Position numbers and translations under genes: made by a program
DNA from: Lithospermum erythrorhizon
Taxonomy: Eukaryota; Streptophyta; Magnoliopsida; Boraginales; Boraginaceae
Length of the DNA stretch: 64,000 bases
Reading direction: 5' to 3'
Assembly (NCBI GenBank): GCA_019722365.1
Contig: JADFUC010001995.1
Coordinates: 372,001-436,000 of the forward strand
Notes under the pieces: generated by a model
What the model was told of the DNA's origin: nothing
The model's input: the letters and a program-made list of their open reading frames with translations, nothing else
Database searches by the model: none
In this document: positions 1 through 13,145 of the stretch, in pieces
Layout: each line of letters begins with the position of its first letter
How positions within the stretch are numbered: position 1 is the first letter of the stretch

Positions 1-73
1 ACCTTCAAAATTGAATCAACTGCACCAATGATCCATACCCAATTTTGTTCTGTCTTTGACTTGAAACCTTACT

Positions 74-3000
74 TCAGAAAGATGCCCATGCTTGGTTGGT
101 TGGTGGCTTAACAGGAGTGGATAATGTGGGAACTGAACCCAAATTCTTGAACAAACCAAGTTTATCCAGATACCATTCGAAGAATTTTCCACCTCCATAT
201 GAAACACCAGAGACTATAACTCCTATAATAAGGTAGCAGACGACTGTTCTAATATATGTCTGGGGTGGTCTCTGAACATATGCTTTTAATGTTGCTAGTA
301 CAAGGATGCACAGAAACGAAGCCACTGCAACTGCTAAAAGCTTGAGTTCCTTGTGGTCACTTTTGCGGAAGGAGAAGTAGAAGATGGCGGGAGCCATTGA
401 CCCGACCAGGAGATAGGATAAAATAGCTACGAATGCGTGCAGTACAAAATTCTGCCTCATGCCTAGCAGTTCTCGATACTTATTGATCCTCTCAGGAACT
501 TGATTTACTGCATCGTCAGGTCGATCATTCTTCAATTGGCACAGCTGTGGGATCACATGAGAAAGTATTGAAAAAGCATGGAAGAAGTTATGAAGAAGAC
601 AATGGCAAATGCAGTACTTAGATAGCATGATCACTGATCAGTGCAAAAGTCTTGGTTAACAAATAACAATATTGAAGATTACATTATAACTGCAAAGCTC
701 ACAACAAACATTATGATTAAATAAAATCACTGACATTATGAAATATAATGAAGATTCCTCCAATCAGATTAGCCAGTTGCAAAGCAAGAGTATTCACTGC
801 AGTATTACATGAGATGTATTAGTTCGTTAAGAAATTAAGTAATGCTACCAACATACAGAATGCAGAATCACACTATTGCTAAAACAGGTCCAATAACAAA
901 TCAATTCGGTTCTTCTGTGTTTTTCACAAATGTCATTAACAGAATAACATCAAAAGGATAAAAACTCGAACTTATAAAAGAAAATTTTAAAGCAACATTT
1001 AAGACTGACAAGCTTAGCTAGGTAGCAGAAATAGGGAAAACTTACATGTTGCAGCACCACCACCAGCTGATGATGAAATAACACTCAGACTTGTAATACA
1101 TTCATCTAAACCGCCATACACAATACTTTTAAATATCTCAATTGCATAACCTCGTCTTCCCAAAATCCTTTGTTCAGCTACTGGCTGTCGTGAATCATGT
1201 TCCTCTTTTGTAATCTGTGAACTCACCTCTGTCCCTGCTCCTTCAGTTTCAGTTGTTATTTCGCCTGCAAGAAGAGTCGATAATTGGCTGATGAAATAAT
1301 TATATATCCAAAAATTTAACCACATCATCTAGGAAACAATTCCTCGGTTGGGGAAGTAATTCTGATCTACCATAATAATTAGAAACAAATTGTAATCCTT
1401 ACATGAAGAAGCTTTTACAGCCACCTCCCAGTTAGCTTTCATGTTTTTCCTCACTTTGGATGTTCATGTCAGTTTTGGTGATCAATGTTTTGTTTCCGTT
1501 TGTCAAGATGCTATCTGATCATGGCATACATACATACATACATACATACATACATACTTACTCAGAGCAAAGATACATCCATGTATAAAAGATACCATAT
1601 ACGAAAGGAGCATGGGGATCATCTACAGCTAACTTGAGCCACAATACTTTAATACTACCAATCAAACATATAAACACTAATGATAAAGCAATTCGGAATC
1701 AAGAACTATAGTATCCCTTAATGCACAAAGTGATGCTCCACATATATTAATTCCACAGCTTCAAATGATACATCAAAATGGGGAGTGATTTCAGCTCGTC
1801 AGGATTTATAAAAGACAAAAATACTAGGAGCAGCAGACCAACTTATCCCTACTTGATATAATGTGGTCTGATCAGTGTTTTTCGGAGAGTAATTGATTAT
1901 CGACTCTAGAAATCACTCCCTACCTCACTCTGACAAAACTGTAAATAAGGCTAACTAGTATGAATGACAGATCAATTGGATCACAGCAAAATTCATGCCT
2001 CCGTTTGAGTCTTTCACATTTATAGTATCAGCATCATGCAACATCTTCATAGGTAGCTCAGATCCATGAGGGATATCGACAGAAATGTACATTTCGTTAT
2101 TGGTAACGAAAGTGTTTCCTCGATCCTCGCCATCTGCACAATAATGTACAGAGTATTCTTTATGTATATTACTCCACATTGAAAAAATATAATAAAGCTA
2201 ATCCTGAACTCTGCAGATTGATCTTGAATATTTGTCAATGTAAATATGCACAGTTTTCCCTAGAAGTAATCTACTCAGAGGAATCAAACAATTTTAAATC
2301 TACACCTTGAGATCTGATTCATACACATGAATACATGATCAATACATCAGATTCAAATAGCCTACATACCTGTTTGCCATTGTAGTTGTAGGTGAAACTT
2401 CAATTTTACTATTAATATTGACTTCGTTTAGAAAGAACATAAACCTAATGTCATTAAACTCTGGAATTAAGTAAATATTTTGAGTTATATAATCTTTTCT
2501 CAGCTTCCAACAAATTGCAGAAGTCATAGTGATAGAATACATAATTCACAAGGAAATAGATAAAAGCATTTCTTGATGAATATTGAATAATTATGTCATA
2601 TGATTATAGCTAGAGTATATGATCCATAGTTCCCCATCGTCCCCCACCATATGATTATAGCTAGAGTATATGATCCATAGTTCCACATCCTCCCCCCACA
2701 CACACACAAGCTATTAAATGAAGCTAAACAGAGAAATCAACTGCAGCAAAATCTTGGCAAGAAAAATAAACAAAAAACAGAACTTTCTTGAAATTAATTC
2801 TCATTCTTGTTACCTTCATCTGTGTCATAGTAAAAACTGCTATTCTCTGTTTCTTGGTGCCCACCATTGCTTTCTGCAACAAATGGAAGAGACCCATGAT
2901 CACCATTTACTGAGAAATTCCCATTTTGATCTTCAAGAGTTCTGTTATCACCATTTTCAGGAGCTTCAACATTAGCATTAGTAGTGTGCATGTGCATGTA

Positions 3001-3117
3001 AGTTTCAGTTACTCGTTTATGAAGCTTAGAGTTTTTCCTAATGAGAGGCAACACATAGTCTTCAGCTTCATCTTCATCTTCCTCTAACAACAAGCTCATA
3101 TAATCTTCTTTATACAT
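74..3117 (-). CDS. Membrane protein of ER body-like / VIT-family protein
   Basis: Seven exons on the minus strand fit in phase: 3117-2814, 2408-2370, 2133-1969, 1453-1403, 1264-1046, 796-735 and 544-74, giving about 436 aa. The first ~100 residues are acidic and low-complexity with no membrane segment. The C-terminal half carries the family signature: an IVYGGLDE-x-ITSLSV segment, then LALQLANLIGG and HNL-x-QLKND, then three to four hydrophobic helices to residue ~420. This matches the VIT1/CCC1-related domain of 'membrane protein of ER body' proteins, relatives of vacuolar iron/manganese transporters. Transport activity is inferred from the family only. The exon 3 donor (GATCT/GTCATT) and the 51-nt exon 4 are the weakest joins. 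The other junctions are well supported. The product presumably sits in an endomembrane (ER or vacuole). Confidence 0.75.
1525..1556. repeat. (CATA)8 microsatellite
   Basis: Eight uninterrupted CATA units lie inside an intron of the MEB-like gene. This is a simple tetranucleotide repeat, likely polymorphic in length. Confidence 0.95.
2598..2697. repeat. 50-bp tandem duplication
   Basis: Two head-to-tail copies of a 50-bp unit beginning CATATGATTATAGCTAGAG occupy 2598-2647 and 2648-2697. They differ by only a few bases in the C-rich end. They lie in intron 1 of the MEB-like gene. The high identity points to a recent duplication. Confidence 0.9.
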
Positions 3118-3193
3118 TGAAATTGTTGGTTTAAATGTTTAATGATTCTCTCTGTAGTTTAGTGTATGTGTTTTCTGTTAAAGAAGTTGACAG

Positions 3194-3201
3194 TTTATAT
3201 A
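3194..3201 (-). promoter_or_regulatory. TATA box of the MEB-like gene
   Basis: On the minus strand this reads TATATAAA, about 77 bp upstream of the ATG at 3117. Transcription would start near 3165 with a short leader. The position and sequence are typical for a plant core promoter, but no other element was recognised. Confidence 0.5.
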
Positions 3202-4762
3202 ACTGAATTTCCCCCCTTAAAGAGACATTTGAAACACTTGTACTCAAATTTGTTAATCCAGAAAATTGTTTGTATTTCATTGAATATAGAAAAAAGCATT
3301 TTTCCGATAATTCAAATAAAAGCAATTGGATCATTCAATAAATATAAAATTGGTTAACTGGATTTGCTTTTAAATTATAATATTATTTTCTTGTATTTTG
3401 CTTTAGTCACCTACCTAGACACAATATGTATACACATCCATCCTTTATGTCTTTGGTTACAGATAATAGAGGATAAAATGAGGGAATCGAAAGTGTGGTA
3501 ATTTCAATTTCATATGAACCAATCACTAATGTTAGGAATTATCCATGGTGAACCACCCAAAAACCAGCTTGATGGAATCTCAGGATGCTTAACACTCTCA
3601 CTACCACCTTGTTTGTGATTCATTCTCTTCACCCACCATTCATTTTTTTCTCTCTCATTAATTGTCTCTTTTTTGCAAATATATTTTAGGTTTATTTTAT
3701 GTTATTTGATTTTGAATTAATAAAAAGAAGAAGAAATTTGAGGAAGCAAATACTGTGAAGACAATGGAATGAATCGTTTTGGTTTATTACATTATATCCA
3801 AAAGTACAAACACTAACTAATTTACAGTGAATAAAAGACGTAGATAATGAAATGAACCGTTTTGATTTATTTCATTATATTCAAAAGTCAGATCGCACGT
3901 GCTTTTCGAGAGTTCATTGGCACGAGCAAGACTAATACAACACCAACAACAGGTAACGTTATTAGTTGATGTGTGATTCTGGAACTGTTGGATTTGCAAT
4001 GCTTTCTTTACATGGAAAAAGTATACAAACATTATTAGATGATGTGCATTGCACCTTATGGATCCCAATATCATAATCCTTTCAACTAAAATGCAAACCA
4101 ACAAGAAATAGTTATTACTTATGAGTATTGAGGTTCCAAACGAATATCCCTTTCATGGAAACCAACAAGGAAGAGTATCTTGCAATCTTCACCTTCCCAT
4201 GTTTTATTAATATATATATGACACCCATGTGCAAACCAATTTTGAATAAGGTATACTTATATCTATTGGTGAAAAAAATATCAAATGAAATACTTTCAAC
4301 ATACTAATGTAGTATTAATCAATCATGTAAAATAAGTTATTCCATTTCCATGAGCATACCATACAAAGTAGTCATGGCATGCCCCTATTTTTCTATTCTG
4401 CTAGTAACCTGTTTCTAGGAGGCCAACACCAAGTTGTATCATATGTAGATCTACAATGGTAAATATCGATTGCATTAGCAGTCATTACCTATGCATTCAA
4501 GCACCTCAACGCCTTCGAAGCCTCGAGTAAAATAAGTATTCTGTTCTATAGTAGATGTCTTTTTCTTCCAGGGCAGCGGCAATACCAAACTTACATTGTC
4601 AATACAATGACAAAAATGATCCATAGACAAACTATGTACCACCATCAATATTCTTTATTGCAGAAACCAAAGACATATCTTGGACACATTATTCACTTGG
4701 TCATAGACACTCATAGTAATGATCAAAACTCTCCATATTTAATACAGATGTAACATGTCTGC
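3202..4762. other. Intergenic region between divergent MEB-like and ABCB genes
   Basis: This is AT-rich spacer holding the two divergent promoters. An imperfect tandem repeat of about 60 bp is visible near 3753-3813 and 3830-3890, sharing the words GAA(T/C)CGTTTTG and TT(A/T)CATTATAT(C/T)CAAAAGT. No coding exon was recognised on either strand. Confidence 0.6.
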
Positions 4763-7700
4763 ATGCAAACAATAGATATGGCACAAAGAATATCAGAAAA
4801 AATTGAATATGAAACAGAGGACGAAAAGAATAAGATTGTTGCTCAAGTTCTACCTTTTCGTAAACTTCTGAGCTACGCTGATGCATGGGACTGGACAATG
4901 ATGGTTCTTGGAATGTTGGGTTCCATTGTTCACGGACTAGCACAACCAATTGGCTATCTCCTGCTCGGTAAAGCCTTAGATGCATTTGGTAACAACGTCA
5001 ATGATACGGAAGAAATGGTGAAAGCCTTGAAAAAGGTACAATAAATCACATTTTTGTTAGCCTTGGCCCTTGAGCCTTGAGGAATTAACTCATCTGATAC
5101 ATTGATGTTATGGTGATCTCAGGTTCTCCCCTTTGTGTGGTACCTGGCTATCACAATGCTTCCTGCAGGAATATTAGGTCAGTTGAGCTACTGCCAAATA
5201 TATATCATTTTACATACTAATATTTAACCAAACAATATTGAAATGTTTATGAACTCGAGTGATAGTATATACTTACGACATGCAGAGACAGGATGCTGGA
5301 TATATACAAGTGAGAGGCAAGTAGCACGCCTGAGATTGGCATTCCTAAGAGCCGCGCTTAGCCAGGAAGTTGGAGCTTTTGACACAGAGTTAGTGACCGG
5401 GGAAATAATTAATGGGATCAGCAACAATATGTGCATCATACAGGACGCCATTGGTGAGAAGGTATACCCCTAGTTATGTTGTAATCACGTGACACATAGC
5501 CATGTGAACCATTAAGTATTCTAGCAATAGTACTATGATCCAAAAAAGTAAAAGGAGATACTCAGTAATGAACTAATACCTGCCAAGCACATCCAACTTT
5601 GAACATGTTCACTGAAACCAATATATCACCAAATAAATCTGCGGAAAATGAAAAATAACAAATAAGATTATAGTAAGATGTTCTGGAACACTTTCTTAAG
5701 TAGTTAAGTGTAAAAGACTCTTAATTGACATAGCATTTCAACCTAGGTGTTGGGTTCGCAATAGTTCAAAAGGTTTGTTATACATATGAGTGGATAATAT
5801 AGAACACAATTACTGGCACAAACAAGAGAAAGTAACTTACAAGAACACTTCTCTGGAAAATATGACCCTTTCACTTCAGTTTGTGTTCAATCCTGTAATA
5901 TAAGTTTCAATTTTTTTAATAGAAATGCAGCATCCTATTGTTTTTTATATCGTATTTCCAAATAGTTTTTCTTGCAGAATTGTTTAAGTCAATTGACAAA
6001 TGTCTCTGTAGACTATTTTCATCTAACGAAATCTCTAAATGACAGTTGGGACACTTCCTAGCCTGCATCTCTACATTCTGTTCTGGTGTCTTGGTTGCCT
6101 TGATCGTCTGCTGGGAAGTATCTCTTCTGGCTTTGCTTGTGGTTCCACTGATACTTGTTATTGGGGCAACTTATACAAGGAAGATGAATGCAGTATCAAC
6201 TTTAGAGATGGTTTACCTGACAGAAGCTACATCGATGATCGAACAGGTATTGAGTTAACAGCCCTGACAATAACTAAGCCTATGCCTCAAAGAAGGAAGT
6301 CGATCGTTTGTATATTAATGGAAACTAAACTTTACTTAATGGATCTATCACAGACGTTCTCCCAGATCAAAACTGTATTCGCATATGTTGGAGAAAATGC
6401 AGAATCCAAGTCCTTTTCTGAATGCATGGGAAAGCAATTGGAGTTAAGCAAGCAAGAGGCCATGATAAAGGGAGTTGGGACAGGAATGTTCCAGGCTGCG
6501 AGCTTCTGTTCATGGGCTCTCATTGTATGGGTTGGAGCCGTCGTGGTAACAGCCAAGAGAGCCAGTGGAGGATATGTCATAGCTGCAGTAATGAGCATTC
6601 TGTTTGGAGCTATGTAAGAAATTCTAATGAACCCTATAAAAATCTTAATCTATCTTCTTCAGAAAGACAAGAGATAGACGGTACTCTTCATTGCAGCTCA
6701 CTCACATATGCAGCAACAGACATGCAAGTCTTCAATCAAGCTAAAGCGGCAGGAGCAGATGTATTTAAAGTAATTAACAGAAAGCCCAGAATAGACTCAA
6801 ACTCGAAGGGGAAGACATTTAATACTATTAATGGGAAAATTGACATAGTTGATGTGTACTTCTCGTACCCATCCAGGCCGGAAACTCTGATACTAGATGG
6901 ATTTTCATTGTCAATCCCAGCAGGAAAGGTTGTGGGTCTTGTGGGAAGCAGCGGATGTGGTAAAAGCACCATTATCTCCTTGGTGACGAGATTCTATGAT
7001 CCCACCAAAGGTACAAGTAACTTAAAAGTAGTAACAAACCACTAAAGTCAGTTGTCAACTATTTATATTGTTATTAATTATTTGGCGGACATAGTGCAAA
7101 ATATTATCATTGCATGGCCACGTATAAGATCACTGAACTACTGACAAGGAGTAAATTCAAAGCAACCTCTCAAACCTGATAATATATCCACATTTTCAGG
7201 TCAGATTCTCATAGACAACCACGACATTAAGGATCTTGACCTAAAATTCCTGAGGAGAAACATTGGATTAGTTTCACAGGAACCATCACTATTTTCAGGA
7301 ACCATAGAAGACAATATCAAGGTCGGAGATATAAATGCGAACGATCAACAGATTCAAAATGCGGCAATTAAGGCAAATGCGCATTCGTTCATATCTCAAC
7401 TTCCAGATCACTACTTAACACAGGTAAGCCAACAGAGTACCTTCTATGGAATTCACAGGCAAACCTTGAACTTTGCTACTTATTTACCTGCCCATCATTC
7501 CTAAGACATACATTACGTTTCAAACATGCATCTCCTGGATGTTCCAACAATATTCATCAGAGACCATATCATACCGATCTAGACACTTAAAATGAACGTA
7601 ACAATAGGAAACAGTTCATAATTTGGGATAATTCATAGCCATAACAAGACTCTAGTCTCATAAGACATCCCACATGGAGGGAGGTGGAAATCATAAGACG

Positions 7701-10382
7701 ACCATAGCGCCCCACTTAGCCTTAAGGATGTAATTTTCTTATAATATACTCGAGTATTTGACAATTTTTATTTGGAGTTACATGTGTACACGCAGAGGAC
7801 TCAAATGACTAAGTGGATATGGTTACTCGAATTTAACATAAAAAGCAAACGAAACAGTGGGCATGAACTTTATGCACCCTAAATCTTTGTTCAAGAGCAT
7901 CATTTAAATCATTTTATATTAGGTAGGTGAAAGGGGTACCCAATTATCTGGGGGACAGAAACAGAGAATAGCAATAGCAAGGGCCATTTTAAAGAACCCT
8001 CCTATTCTATTGCTCGACGAGACCACAAGTGCACTCGATTCAGAAGCAGAGAAGCTAGTTCAAGGTGCCCTCGAATTAGCAATGCAAGGGAGGACAGTCG
8101 TCTTAATTGCTCACAGGATGTCAACAATTGTCAATGCAGATATGCTTGTAGTTGTCGAGAATGGAAAAGTCACAACTACAGGAACACATAGCCAGCTGCT
8201 CGAGACCAATAGATTTTATAGTAACTTATTCAGCCTGCAGAATATCAGTCAAATAAAAGACACCAGGTGAAAAGAGTAGAACAGTTTCCTTTAGTCTTTA
8301 ATCTCAGTTAACTCATTTAATTGGTCAACAAGAAATGCTTTACAGAATAGCAGATGTCCCTGAGGAACCTACAAGTATTCAGCAGGAAGTTATAAGAAAA
8401 CATGTACAATATTCAGACTTCCAGAAGGATTTAAACCAAAACCGAAGAGATCCTCCACCAAAAGAGGAAGAGGAGACTAGAAGAAACACATCTATATTCT
8501 TCAGAATCTGGAGTGGCATGAAAATAGAAGAGTTTATGAAGATCGTGATTGGTTCTACAGCAGCAGCATTTGCTGGCATCTCCAAACCGCTATTTGGGTT
8601 CTATGTCATAACCATTGGAGTAGCATATTATGGAAGTAATTCAGAGCACGAAGTTGGAACATACTCAATAGTTTTCTCTTCAATAGGACTGCTTACGTTG
8701 TTTGCCCACGCTGTGCAACACTATTTCTTTGGAGTCATTGGTGAGAGAGCAATGGCAAATCTTAGAGAAACATTATATACAGGTCTGCCTCCTTTACTTT
8801 GATTGGATCCTTACATTTTACATCCCTTTATCATTTTTGGGGCTTAGAAAAGATTCAACCTCAAGCCTCAGTAACCGAACTAACCATAGAGGAATTAAAT
8901 ATTGCAGCCGCATTAAGGAACGAATTAGCTTGGTTTGAGAAGCCTGCCAACACCGTGGGAGCCCTTACATCAAGACTAATATTTGAAACGTCAACCATCA
9001 AGACCATCATTTCCGACAAAATGTCTGTGATTGTTCAGTGCATCTCCTCTATATTAATAGCGACAACACTTAGCATGAGAGTTTGCTGGAGAATGGGTCT
9101 GGTTGCTTGGGCAGTAATGCCATGCCACTTCATTAATGGGATTGTTCAAGCTAAGTCAGCAATGGGCTTTTCAAGTGATAGAGCAGCATCACACTCTCAA
9201 TTAGTTGCCCTGGCTTCTGAATCTGTAACCAGTATAAAAATTATTGCATCATTCTGCCAAGAAGAACACATACTCGAGAAGGCCAGATTGACTCTGAAGG
9301 AACCAATGAGGAGGAGCAGGAGAGAAAGTGTAAAATATGGGATTATACAGGGCATATCCCTTTGCTTATGGAACATTGCCCATGCTATTGCTTTATGGTA
9401 TACCACGATTCTGGTTAATAAGCAACAAGCAAGATTTGAAGATGGAGTAAGAGCATACCAGATTTTCTCTGTGACAGTACCCTCCATCACAGAACTGTGG
9501 ACACTAATACCTGCTGTTTTCTCGGCCATAGGCACTCTAACCCCCGCTTACCAAACACTAGATCGAAAAACAGAAATTGTACCGGACGTTCCAGAAAATT
9601 CATCAGCAGAAAGAATCACAGGAGATATCAAATTTGACAGAGTCCGGTTCTTTTATCCTTTAAGACCTGAAAGACCCATTCTTGATAACTTCAGTCTGAA
9701 AATTGATGCAGGATCGAAGGTAGCTCTTGTAGGGCTGAGTGGAGCAGGTAAATCTTCTATCTTAGCGCTCTTGCTGAGGTTTTATGATGTCCAACAAGGA
9801 AAGGTATTAATAGATGGAAAGGACATACGAGAATACAACCTAAGAAAGTTAAGGGCACAGATAGCTTTTGTACAGCAAGATCCACTCCTGTTCAGTTGCT
9901 CCATCAGGGCCAACATCTCTTATGGCAATGAAACGGCCTCTGAAGCTGAGATCATAGAGGTGACACGGCAAGCAAATTTACATGAATTTATAAGCAGTCT
10001 TCCCGAGGGATATGATACACTTGTGGGTGAGAAAGGATGCCAACTTTCTGGTGGACAAAAACAGAGAATAGCCATAGCAAGAGCACTACTTAAGAGATCG
10101 GCAATAATTCTCCTAGATGAAGCAACAAGTGCCCTAGATGCAGAATCGGAGAGAGCCATAGTGAATGCTCTAGAATCAGCAAATACAAACAAAGTCGATG
10201 GTTCAGTTTCGAGGAGAACTCAAGTCACAGTGGCACATAGACTTTCCACAATTGTCAAGTCTGATTTCATTGTTGTTATGGAGAAAGGGAAGGTGGTAGA
10301 GATGGGTGATCATCTAACACTTGTAGCAGCAGAAGGGATTTATTCAAGACTATTCAGGCTCCAAACCATAACGGGAAATTGA
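4763..10382 (+). CDS. ABC transporter B family (full-size, P-glycoprotein type)
   Basis: Ten exons close perfectly in frame: 4763-5035, 5123-5177, 5286-5461, 6046-6246, 6354-6613, 6697-7010, 7200-7423, 7923-8266, 8346-8782 and 8908-10382, giving 1252 aa, the usual size of plant ABCB/MDR exporters. The order is TMD1-NBD1-TMD2-NBD2. NBD1 shows Walker [11 protein letters not shown]-loop SQEP, signature LSGGQ, Walker B ILLLDE and the H-loop AHR. NBD2 shows [24 protein letters not shown] and AHR. All catalytic motifs are intact. The TMD1 start ([17 protein letters not shown]) resembles the ABCB19-like/ABCB14 group. The role is ATP-driven export at a membrane. The substrate (auxin, alkaloid, other) cannot be read from sequence. 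The first ATG is used; an in-frame ATG five codons downstream (MAQRIS) is equally possible. NBD1 has DETTSALD where DEATSALD is usual. Confidence 0.93.
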
Positions 10383-10621
10383 TTTATCATACTTGTAAGT
10401 TGCACCAATATAGAATAATTAAAGGAAATTAATTCATATGTATGCTTATACGCACTCTATCCCAGTCTTCCAGTTCTGCTTTCGTTTGGTTTAAGGTAAT
10501 CCAGTTGCATCCTAAAAGATATGTCAAATAGACATACTCACATCAAAGTGAAATTAACTTTTCCATGACCAGGCTAAGTGCAGACATTCACACGAAAATT
10601 CAGAAACTGTAATATTTTCAA

Positions 10622-13145
10622 CTATACTTCCAGACGGGCACTGTGCAACATCTTAAGTTTTTCCATCTCTTCCCCAGAGGCAAGACCATAATCGATAAAA
10701 CACAACTGAAAAATAATAGGGTGTTAAATAAGAACAATAAAATTATCTTTGAGCAGAACCTCAAGAGATTTCAGTATTACCTGATATTGAGGCTTTCTTA
10801 GAGTGTGGACACCTCTCTTTATAAATTTTTGCCAGCCTGACCTTTTGTTGAGAGCTATCACTAAAGCTTCTGATCTCTGAAAAAACAAGGATAACAATAT
10901 GAGAAAATGATAGTTCAATTCAACATGTTTGCTCAAGAATAATAAGAGAATCTCGATATCAGAAGGTTACATTCATGAAAGGACATCACACAGCATCAAC
11001 CGATGTTATTGACAGAAAAAAAAAATTGCCCTTCATTATTTCAATTATAAGCAAAAGAAACAAATATCTATAAAATATGAAAATATCACATATCAACAGA
11101 CAAGTCCTAATGGTCAAATAGCAAATACAATTTGATTCTCCAATACGAAACAAATAATACAAGTTGATTCTCAAGAAAGCATGCATTGAACAAGAAACCC
11201 ATACAAACTTACATGGCCAGGGTCCATAATTAACAGATTGAACTGCTGCATCCCGCTTCTCTGACGTTTAGCTTGAATTCCAATAATAGTTCTTGAATGC
11301 CCATCATGCTGGAAGTACAGGGGCCTGCACAGAAGCATAGTGGTGGCATGTACATTATCTCTGCCATGAAATACATATATCTATTCATCTCTTGGTTAGA
11401 TAAGGAGAAAAGGTACAATCTTACGCTTTCTCACTAAGAATCACATGTTGATTGCTTGATTTAATTATACTGTTATCGCTAAAGTAATTCCAAACCCAAT
11501 CAATTAAGACATGATGAACCGAGTTTCCAACAGGGATGGTGGATACTTTAGATGCAGAAGAACCATGATTTGAAGTAGAACCGACTGACAAAAATCTATC
11601 CATGGGCCCATAAATCTGTATCGACTTTCTCTTGCATCTACTTTCATCAATAATTTTCTCACCGCTTGATGCAGACACTGATGATGAACATTCATTTTCC
11701 TTACAACAGAAATCCACTATCATGGCACGAAGACCAAAAGAGCGAAAAAGAGCAGCACATTCTGTTGTTCCGATCCACTTACTCTGGCCATAAATTTCCT
11801 GATTGAAGTCATCTGATCCAGCCAAGTCATATCCTTTGCTCCAAGCAATTTCAAGCCATCTCTGCAACGAGGCAATCTCAGGCACAAACCCAGAACCACC
11901 AAAGAGAACTTCTCTTGCTTCTAGTCTTCTCTTAAGCAAATGAGAACTAAGCATTTGGATATTTCGCCACCCGCACCCCCACCCAACATCCTCAGACTCC
12001 ACACTCTGAAAATGGTCAACATGCCCAGACAATATACTGACTGAATTATCAGGGTCAGCTTCCAAACATTTTTTTAACAGTAATATTATACCTCCTTCGA
12101 CATAATAAAACGTCTCCCTGACTTGCATATTGACCAAACAGTGTATTTTCTCTTCGATATCAGAACTCGTACATGCATATGAACTGGCATTGAAGCTTGA
12201 GGAACCATTCTTAATGCTTTCCCGACAAGCAATAGCACCATAGAAGGCTTCATCCACCTGAAAAAACAACACAAAACAGTACCATTAATAGAATTTCCAT
12301 AATGCCTCTAAGCATTAGTTTCATCCTATAATATAATGCCATCACTTCAACCGTCCATGCAGAACCATAACATGTTGAGGAACATTCCTTTATTTCCGAA
12401 AAATAATTTCAAGTCAAAAAGTGAATCAACATGCCCAATGCCTATCACAAGGCACCCGCTAAGGGAAGTAACGAGTCTTATCCATGTGATAACAGAAACG
12501 CGTGGAAAGATAAATGCACGGTAACCCGAACGGACAGAAAAACAACCAATTCAGACAAACAATGGCAGATAATATAATAGACGACCGACATTGTGGAAAC
12601 AATATAAAAACAAGTAAAGTGAGTTACTTGAGGTGTTCGAAAACGAGGCGGGCTTGGAGGAGCAACTGCAATTTCTTGAGCTAATTTAAAGTCTCTGAAA
12701 TTATCTTCATCTTCAAAGTGACTATTAGCATGCCTATCAACAACAACAATCAAACAAACGAAAAAGTTAAACTAAGCAGATTCAAAAATCATTCTTTGAA
12801 CAAACCTAAGATCATTATACCATATTGTAATAATCTCAACATCCTCCATTTTCGAATTTTGTATAATATCTCGTCAAAAAATAATATTTTCATCCTACTC
12901 TACTTTACTTACTAGGAGAGTAGGAGCATGATAAATTTGATTTCATAGTTGTATGTATATCAATTAAGTAACTAAAGTCCTTAATTTTAACTATTGAAAA
13001 AACAAAATTAACAATTTTTTTAACGGTTTAGTTACAAACGATAATAATCATAATAATTTTGACTCAAATCGAACATTAGTATATACCTCTCGAGGTCTAT
13101 AGAAATAACAGTGTCGAAACATACGGGGCAAATGGAATACTCCAT
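10622..13145 (-). CDS. UBZ zinc finger + peptidase C78 (ZUFSP/UFM1-specific protease-like)
   Basis: Six exons fit exactly: 13145-13087, 12733-12628, 12257-11425, 11324-11213, 10876-10781 and 10705-10622, giving 429 aa. Residues 6-25 form a C-x2-C-x11-H-x3-H zinc finger (UBZ-like). Its cysteine pair is encoded by the 59-nt first exon and its histidines by exon 2. The C78 domain follows: catalytic Cys in DVGWGCGWRNIQM, a conserved HHVLIDWVWNYF stretch, catalytic-type His in HDGHSRTIIGIQ and Asp in LIMDPGH. The same order is known in human ZUFSP. Family members cleave ubiquitin chains or UFM1 conjugates; which one here is unknown. The start ATG was chosen because it opens the only frame giving CPVC joined to HANSHF across a consensus splice junction. 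Confidence 0.9.

Noticed and set aside
8799..8907. Possible start of a separate half-transporter at 8799
   Set aside because: Splicing at 8782/8908 gives a perfect in-frame join ([12 protein letters not shown]) conserved in full-size ABCB proteins, so this stretch is intron.
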